From Emiliania huxleyi CCMP1516 (Eukaryota; Haptophyta; Isochrysidales; Noelaerhabdaceae), in assembly GCF_000372725.1 (NCBI RefSeq), contig NW_005200793.1, positions 112,730 through 176,729 of the forward strand: DNA of 64,000 bases. The letters are read 5' to 3'. The notes below the pieces were generated by a model. That model ran no database searches, had not been told where the DNA came from, and saw only the letters and a list, made by a program, of their open reading frames with translations. Of this stretch, positions 58,387-64,000 are shown piece after piece (position 1 is the stretch's first letter; every line of letters starts with the position of its first letter). Made by a program: the position numbers and the translations under genes.

Positions 58387-60579
58387 ATGGTAGTCTCGTC
58401 GCCTGCCAGAGCCACCTTTTGGCTCGGCCTCGTCTCAACGATCGCCGCCTTCGTGGCGTTCCATCTCACCGCTTCATACGGGCCGAGACATTCTGATCCG
58501 CGAGAAGGTCCGAGCGACGCGACATTCGCAGGCGCCGCTGCCCTCTTTGCCGTCTTCAGCGCAGTGCGGCTGCTCGTGCCGATCATCACTCCCACGCGCT
58601 CGCCCTTTCCTGTCGAGAGCACCCGCTCGGCGATGGACCTCGCGCTCGCTCGCATCCTCTTTCTGCTCATCTACGCGCAGAATGTGAGCTTCCGCAGCAC
58701 GCCAGTGGCACTCACTGCAGGCAGCCATTCTATCAAGACAGGCCTGTGGGGCGACCTGGCGACCTGGCGCACAGAGTGGGTCGACGCTGCGTGGTGGGAG
58801 CCGCATGCGATTCCACTGCTAGTGGCGTTTGCGATGGCCGGCGGCCCCTGCACCCAGCCTTGCTTCTTCCTTCTTGCCGTCCTCGAGGTTCGCTCGCACG
58901 TGCTTATGCAGACACACGAACCGGGGTACTTTGGGCACCATAATGGACACCTGTTCCCACCAGCGCTGCTGGTGTTTGCTTTTGCGCCAAGTGGCGACGC
59001 CCTCAACCTGTGCTCGTATTTGACCCGCGAGACAAGGCCACCCAGAGCGTCCCAGAGCGTCAAACGCCCAGAGTACACCGTCCCGTTCACCGCTCTTCTC
59101 TTGATCATCGCGAACGCCTACTTGTCCGCTGCTATACCAAAGCTCGTAAACTGCGGGGCTACGAGTACTTACACCTGGCCATTTAGCGCGACCTTTTGGT
59201 CGACTGGTATGATGAGCGACATCATTCGCACCGAATACTTCAGAAAATGCGATGGTTATGCCTGCCTCGACCCAAGCGCGGTCCGATGGAGGCCGCTCTG
59301 CCTTGACACACTGGGCGGCTTTGTCGCGTGGGCGTGGTCAAGCGTCTTTGGTGACGGCTCGGCCCCGCGCCCCGGTGTTCACGCCGCGTGCCTTCTTGGT
59401 GACTCGTACCTGAACCCCGCACTGCGTTTCGACCAGCTGCCCCCAATCATGCTCAGGGCGGCGGCCCTGAGCGCCGTCATTTGGGAAGCGGGAATGTGGC
59501 TCTGCGTCCTACACAAAGGCCCCCCACGCTGGCTCTCCGTGTGCACTGCCTTCCTGTTCCACCAAGGAAACCTCTGGATGACCAACATTCGATTCTACGA
59601 CTTCGCCGACATGTACATTGTGTGGATGCCCTGGGCAGCGCTTCTAGGACTCATCCTCCGCGGTCGCACCGAAGCCAGCGACCACAACATCGCCGATGAT
59701 GGCGAGCAGCGCACCAGCATGCTGGCTGGCGAAGAGGCTTCGGACTCCTTGGAAGCGGACTCGGGCAGGCCACAGCGATGCTCAAGCATGGCAAGCAGCA
59801 GAGGGAAGCGGTCGCAACTTTTGGTGGTGATATTCTCCATTGTGTGGGGCACTCTTCGCCTTCGGCCCGGTATCGCAGAAAGCGGCTCGTACCCGCTCGC
59901 AAGGTTCCCCGAATTTTGTCGGGCAAACTACCCCGTGGCGGGGGATGGCTCTTTCCTACGCGAGGTTCGCCTCCTCGCAGCAAGTGCAACACAGCCGCGC
60001 GAGTTTGCTCTCCTCGCACGGGTGCCCCTCTACAAACGGGTGGGGAAATTTCCAGCCCACCTCGGCTCTCCCTCGAAAGTGCACGCTGACAGGGAGGACG
60101 TTTGTGAAGAAGGTCACATGGAAAGTGCCGTTGGCCACCTTCTCCATGAGCTCCCCTCCCTCGGCTTGGCAAACTGGACGGCAGTCACGCATGCGCAGTT
60201 CGTCATCATGAGATTTGCCCTCGATAGCAGCTCGTCTTTGCGCTCCCAGCTCGACCGTAGCAAGAATGTGCGCCTCGTCATTCTGGTCGATCTGAATCTC
60301 GACAAGTTTCACTACTCCCATCTGCCCTTACAACCAGCATACCCCTCAACCTTTGCGGCCGACAGCGGGGGCCTTTTGCCACCTGCAGCGGCAGACTCAC
60401 CTGCCTGGGTGCGTGCTTGCCCGCGCGAGAAAAAAACGCATTGGCGCACGTGTTCTGTTCGCAAAGGACCAGATCCGGCGAAACCAGCAAAGGTCAAGCT
60501 GCAGAAGGTAAACAAGTCGCTGGCATCGCGCGTGTGGCACATGTGTGCCCCGCCCTGCCGACACACTTGTGTAACATGA
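58387..60579 (+). CDS. HTTM-like (gamma-carboxylase-related) multi-pass membrane protein
   Basis: A single 730-aa frame. Several hydrophobic helices lie between residues 10 and 430. HHNGHLFPPALLVFAFAP, PKLVNCGATSTYTWPF and FLFHQGNLWMTNIRFYDFADM recall the horizontally transferred TM (HTTM) domain shared with vitamin-K-dependent gamma-carboxylase, where such His/Asn/Lys residues face the lumen. A low-complexity linker (430-480) precedes another hydrophobic stretch and a Cys-containing soluble C-terminus. Carboxylase activity cannot be claimed without the catalytic lysine context. It converges with the lipase-GTPase gene. Confidence 0.55.
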   Translation: MVVSSPARATFWLGLVSTIAAFVAFHLTASYGPRHSDPREGPSDATFAGAAALFAVFSAVRLLVPIITPTRSPFPVESTRSAMDLALARILFLLIYAQNVSFRSTPVALTAGSHSIKTGLWGDLATWRTEWVDAAWWEPHAIPLLVAFAMAGGPCTQPCFFLLAVLEVRSHVLMQTHEPGYFGHHNGHLFPPALLVFAFAPSGDALNLCSYLTRETRPPRASQSVKRPEYTVPFTALLLIIANAYLSAAIPKLVNCGATSTYTWPFSATFWSTGMMSDIIRTEYFRKCDGYACLDPSAVRWRPLCLDTLGGFVAWAWSSVFGDGSAPRPGVHAACLLGDSYLNPALRFDQLPPIMLRAAALSAVIWEAGMWLCVLHKGPPRWLSVCTAFLFHQGNLWMTNIRFYDFADMYIVWMPWAALLGLILRGRTEASDHNIADDGEQRTSMLAGEEASDSLEADSGRPQRCSSMASSRGKRSQLLVVIFSIVWGTLRLRPGIAESGSYPLARFPEFCRANYPVAGDGSFLREVRLLAASATQPREFALLARVPLYKRVGKFPAHLGSPSKVHADREDVCEEGHMESAVGHLLHELPSLGLANWTAVTHAQFVIMRFALDSSSSLRSQLDRSKNVRLVILVDLNLDKFHYSHLPLQPAYPSTFAADSGGLLPPAAADSPAWVRACPREKKTHWRTCSVRKGPDPAKPAKVKLQKVNKSLASRVWHMCAPPCRHTCVT

Positions 60580-60975
60580 CAATCTGAGGCGGTGCTGGAC
60601 GCGCCGCTTTGTGGGGGACTAGCTGCCGCGCACAGGCCTGCACCGGCACCACCGTCGCCGACACAGCTGGACACTAGGTTTGTCGGCGCGTCAGCGCCGA
60701 AAAGAATTGGGAATTGGTTTTTTCTCCCTTCCTCTGGCCCGCCGAGCTCTCCCTGTCCTGGCGGCCGTGACTCATCTGCTTCGGGCGCGCTGCTCCTCGA
60801 GGATGGTGAGAAGCGGCAGAGGTGATGCTCATAGCTTCAGCTAGCCCCACATGCCCCGTTGGCCCCACTGCGTGCCGCGCTCCGTGTATGTGGGAGCTGT
60901 AAAGAATAAAGGTAACAATAACCGTAATAGCGTGGCCGACCCCCGAACCGTCAGCGTCATGTGTGCACAGCTGTG
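60580..60975. other. Tail-to-tail intergenic region, no gene seen
   Basis: Shared 3' flank of two convergent genes. AAAGAATAAAGG near 60902 could act as a polyadenylation signal for the plus-strand gene. Confidence 0.4.
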
Positions 60976-63960
60976 TTACGTCGAGCGTCGTCCATCGACA
61001 CCGGCGAGCATTGCAGCCGTCAGCTCAACAAAGTCCCTTCTCGTTGGGCCTTCGCCCCGCACGAAAGAGCGCAAACAGAGCGCCTCTACTTTCTCTAGGT
61101 CAAGAGAGGCCCTAAACTGCGCCGTGAGCTTGTCGTGCAAAGCGTGCTCATCCTCGACCTTGTTCAAGACAAGGAGGATCTTGCGCTGCGGCCCGTCCAG
61201 CCAACGGCGCATTTCAATATCGTCTCGAACGGCGTCGACGAGCCGCGTGTCGAGCACAAAGACAAGGCGATCAATTTTGACGTCAGGCTGCTCAACGCCG
61301 GCCTCGTCGCATCCCACGCGCAGGGTTCTTGGGCTCGGCCGCGGCTGGTGGTGGTCCCACGGGACCACGAAAGCGTTGATGGTCGCCCATCCGCAGGGTC
61401 CAAAGAAGCTCCCTGAGAATGTTCGTACGCGAGCTGTGGAGGGGTCGGACCGTAGGACGAGATCCTTCGCAAACAAGAGCCCAGCAAGTGTGGACTTGCC
61501 CGCACTCGGCGGGCCGACGATCACGATGTTGAAGGCTCTGGATGCATCTCCGCAGGGTAGGTTGAGTATTACGGGCGGTAACTTGGCTGCATCGACCTCG
61601 AAAGCATCCGCGACACCTTGCGCTGGAAGCTGCGGCCTATCCCTAGAGCGGCCCACGCTGGCCAGCACAAGCTGCGCTGCTGACCTCGCGTCTGGCTGAG
61701 CCGCAAAAGCCTCAAGAGTGAGGCGCGCGCAGGTCTGGATGCGAACGTAAATCTGCTCCCCCAGGGAGGGCAGCACTGCGAACCTCCCGAGCACCTGGCA
61801 AGCCAACACTGCCAGGGAGCTATCATCAATGCCTTCGAGACCCTCGAGCCACTCCGCAAATGCCTCCGCCCACGAGGCGAAGTCCGCATCTGAGCACTCA
61901 ACCTGTAGCAGCAGCTCCAACGCTGGCTTCGCTTCCGCGCCCGTGAGGCCGGACAGGGCACTCACTGCTGTCAGTGCCGGGACCGAGGCGCAGTTAGTGG
62001 GGGATAACGACAAGCTTCCTCCATCCTTCAGTACAGCGGTGGCTGCCATCAGCTTGATGCGCGGATCAAACGGCTGCAGAGCGGCGGCCTGCAGTTGCAC
62101 CGCAACCCTCGACTCACGCGACGGCTCCTCCAGGAAGCGCGCGAGCGTGCGTAGCCTGTGCTGGTCGCGGTCGTTCGCCAGGTGCACCTCAGAGGTAGCA
62201 ATCGCGAATGCCTGCCGGACTGCAACCACCGAGCGGAGTAAATAGTCATCCAAAGAGCCGTCCTGCTCGAGGACCAAAACGAACGCCTGCTGTGCCACCA
62301 GCTTGCCCACTAGCTCGCACAAATCGACCGTCGCTCCGAGCAGGCTGCTACACTCGGCATTGCGCTCCATTTTGAGCAGCCAGTCGAGAGCGATGACGTG
62401 GGCAGTCACGAGCGTGAAGCACGAGCTCTGGAGCAGCGGGTGCTGCTTCGGTAGCAGGCTCGAATTGATGTGCTCGAGCAGCTTCATCAAGCTGGTCAGA
62501 TAAGCCGTCTTCTGCGACGCCCACTCATAGTCCGTTGAGCTGCTAGTAAGGAGCCGAAGCGCAGCGAGGCTGCCCAGCACGTCCCCATGCAGGTCCCTGA
62601 TCCGGTCCTCGCTCAGGCTCTCCTTCAGCTCCTTCATCTCCGTGAAGATCTGCTCGACGCCTTCGCCCACCTTCTCGTCCAGCTGCCGCAGCGAGGTCTG
62701 CAGCTGCTGCAAGCCCTCGTTGACCTCCACACGCAGAGCGTTCATCTCACGCTTCACCGTATACAGGCCGTATAGCACGAGCCCGGTGCCGACGGCACTG
62801 ACAGCGATGTTTTTGAGCGATAGGGCGACACTCTGCACCTGGTGTTGCACCCGGTGCTGCACCACCGTCGTACTCGCCGAGCGGGTGGCAGCGGCCACGA
62901 CGGCCTCACTTTGGAGTGGAATGCACTCGTACACAAATCCTGCTGCTCGAGTTGCATTCGCCACATTCGCGATGCCGGCCTGCTCGCTGGAATGAACCAT
63001 CTGAGTCGTCGATCTCTCGCCGAGGTGGCAAAGCGTCAGATGGAAGTAGAGATCGCACCCATGCATGCGTGCCAGCAGATTCGTTGCAATGTCGCCGGCC
63101 TTTGCCACCGCCGCCTTATTGCGCCCACCGAGAAACTGCCTGATGAAAGCAGGCGCGGCGGCAGCTGGCCCGAGAAGGCTGCGTGACTCTGCCGTGTCGA
63201 TCTTGACTTGAGCGTCCACAAAGGGCGAAAAGCCGAGGACCTTCGACGGCACCTTGGGCACCACGTCGAAGCTGTTGACAAACTGGACGGCGCGTAGCAC
63301 GCCGTCGTCCGACGCGAAGCATCCCTTGCACACCTCGTTGAAGGCGTCGTTGCCCACCATCGGTGCTCCCCACGTCATTGCGTGCACCTCGCAGGTCGGG
63401 GCGATCTGCTGCCACGCAAGAGCGAGAAGCACACTCAGGGCGCCGCCGAGCGAGTGGCCCACGCAGTAAAGGCGCGCATCGTGCGCATCCTTCAGCGCGG
63501 CCTCGAGCATCGTCGACAGCCGCAACGCAATCTTCTGCCACGCGAGATGCACCATGGGCGGAGGATCGGCGCCCTGCGAGGGCACGATTCTCTGATCGGC
63601 CAGCACCAGTTTGGCCTGCGCGTTGGCCAGCCAGTTTTCCAAATAATACGACCCGCGAATCGCTGCGACAAATGTCGGCTTGTCGGCGGGGATCACGGAT
63701 ATGCGATGCACTTGCATGCGGACCTTGACGTCCGAGAGCGTCCCATCGGATATGGGATCAAGCGAGCCCTCTCGCGGTTGAAAGAGCGGTGCCGTGGTGT
63801 CGTATACGTGAAATGCGGCCTGAGCGACGAGTTTGAGAGGCGCTCCAGTGGTTGCGCTCGAAGTCATCGCAGAGGGCGCGCCTCCTGCCGAGCGTCGTAC
63901 AGCGTCGCACCTTGCAAACCAGCTGGAGCGCTGGGTTCTCTTTTCCCGTGTCGAGTCCAC
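60976..63960 (-). CDS. Class-3 lipase / transmembrane / P-loop GTPase fusion
   Basis: An intronless 994-aa frame. Residues 45-310 are a class-3 (Rhizomucor-type) lipase: the nucleophile elbow YCVGHSLGGA (Ser170), TWGAPMVGN, and FVNSFDVVPKVP (Asp232); a histidine near 300-307 may complete the triad. A single TM helix (about 384-402, NIAVSAVGTGLVLYGLYTV) is followed by coiled coil (405-450), an alpha-helical middle, and a C-terminal GTP-binding domain with P-loop IVIVGPPSAGKSTL (about 814-823) and a G4-like LLVLNKVED (about 932). Start could be Met1 or the Met at 63867. It could be a membrane-anchored lipid hydrolase switched by a GTPase; the link is inference. Domain order is unusual and unsplit by introns. 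Confidence 0.8.
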   Translation of the reverse strand: MDSTREKRTQRSSWFARCDAVRRSAGGAPSAMTSSATTGAPLKLVAQAAFHVYDTTAPLFQPREGSLDPISDGTLSDVKVRMQVHRISVIPADKPTFVAAIRGSYYLENWLANAQAKLVLADQRIVPSQGADPPPMVHLAWQKIALRLSTMLEAALKDAHDARLYCVGHSLGGALSVLLALAWQQIAPTCEVHAMTWGAPMVGNDAFNEVCKGCFASDDGVLRAVQFVNSFDVVPKVPSKVLGFSPFVDAQVKIDTAESRSLLGPAAAAPAFIRQFLGGRNKAAVAKAGDIATNLLARMHGCDLYFHLTLCHLGERSTTQMVHSSEQAGIANVANATRAAGFVYECIPLQSEAVVAAATRSASTTVVQHRVQHQVQSVALSLKNIAVSAVGTGLVLYGLYTVKREMNALRVEVNEGLQQLQTSLRQLDEKVGEGVEQIFTEMKELKESLSEDRIRDLHGDVLGSLAALRLLTSSSTDYEWASQKTAYLTSLMKLLEHINSSLLPKQHPLLQSSCFTLVTAHVIALDWLLKMERNAECSSLLGATVDLCELVGKLVAQQAFVLVLEQDGSLDDYLLRSVVAVRQAFAIATSEVHLANDRDQHRLRTLARFLEEPSRESRVAVQLQAAALQPFDPRIKLMAATAVLKDGGSLSLSPTNCASVPALTAVSALSGLTGAEAKPALELLLQVECSDADFASWAEAFAEWLEGLEGIDDSSLAVLACQVLGRFAVLPSLGEQIYVRIQTCARLTLEAFAAQPDARSAAQLVLASVGRSRDRPQLPAQGVADAFEVDAAKLPPVILNLPCGDASRAFNIVIVGPPSAGKSTLAGLLFAKDLVLRSDPSTARVRTFSGSFFGPCGWATINAFVVPWDHHQPRPSPRTLRVGCDEAGVEQPDVKIDRLVFVLDTRLVDAVRDDIEMRRWLDGPQRKILLVLNKVEDEHALHDKLTAQFRASLDLEKVEALCLRSFVRGEGPTRRDFVELTAAMLAGVDGRRST

Positions 63961-64000
63961 AGCTGTGAATCAGACGCCCCTTGCCTTCGGGGGCAATCCC

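Overview
This window is nuclear DNA of a unicellular eukaryotic alga, most consistent with a haptophyte of the Emiliania/Gephyrocapsa type. The taxon is inferred, not shown. The evidence is high GC, genes on both strands broken by many very short introns (about 63-95 nt), a majority of GC-AG splice sites, short CCGAGAT-type microrepeats inside introns, proline- and alanine-rich surface proteins, a motile-cilium gene (CCDC40) and protist-specific modules such as a 'SHRWE' HET-like domain.

Layout. 0-3.3 kb: a fold-back inverted repeat, then a six-exon UDP-galactopyranose mutase gene. 3.3-6.7 kb: an ankyrin/U-box protein flanked by dispersed repeats. 6.7-10.5 kb (minus): a GH43-like glycosidase with F5/8C and FN3 domains, and a GT61-like glycosyltransferase almost touching or fused to it. 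11.5-16.1 kb: a sulfotransferase and a receptor-like protein (solute-binding domain, ephrin-receptor-like Cys-rich region, one TM helix, HET-like domain). 16.9-28.2 kb (minus): one phase-consistent 26-exon gene model joining a NACHT-LRR (NLR-like) protein to an OSCA/TMEM63-like membrane protein. 28.2-31 kb: repeats and a frameshifted ubiquitin copy. 31.2-36 kb (minus): an F-box/RCC1 protein and a PH/WW/coiled-coil protein. 36-42.3 kb: a reverse-transcriptase fragment, a secreted-looking protein, a frameshifted AP2 gene, an unknown gene and a hAT-like MITE. 42.5-45.1 kb (minus): CCDC40. 45.6-48.2 kb: a deleted Copia element with equal-length LTRs that look identical and a 5-bp target duplication. 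48.7-64 kb: a C2/vWA surface protein, a zinc-finger protein, an MFS-like transporter, a coiled-coil protein, an HTTM-like membrane protein and a lipase-TM-GTPase fusion.

The strongest observation is the intron structure. In the NLR/channel gene and several others, most introns are about 65-75 nt. They consist of a diverged copy of the first 10-35 nt of the downstream exon followed by a roughly 37-nt core that supplies the acceptor. This looks like recent intron gain by insertion of introner-like elements with a long target duplication. Two core types recur: an AT-rich palindrome and a GTGAA...TTCAC hairpin. Exon phases computed across all 26 exons close perfectly, which supports both the introns and the NLR-channel fusion. 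Several carbohydrate-active genes (UGM, GT61, GH43, sulfotransferase) lie together at the left and could serve surface-glycan metabolism, but no operon-like logic should be read into eukaryotic neighbours.
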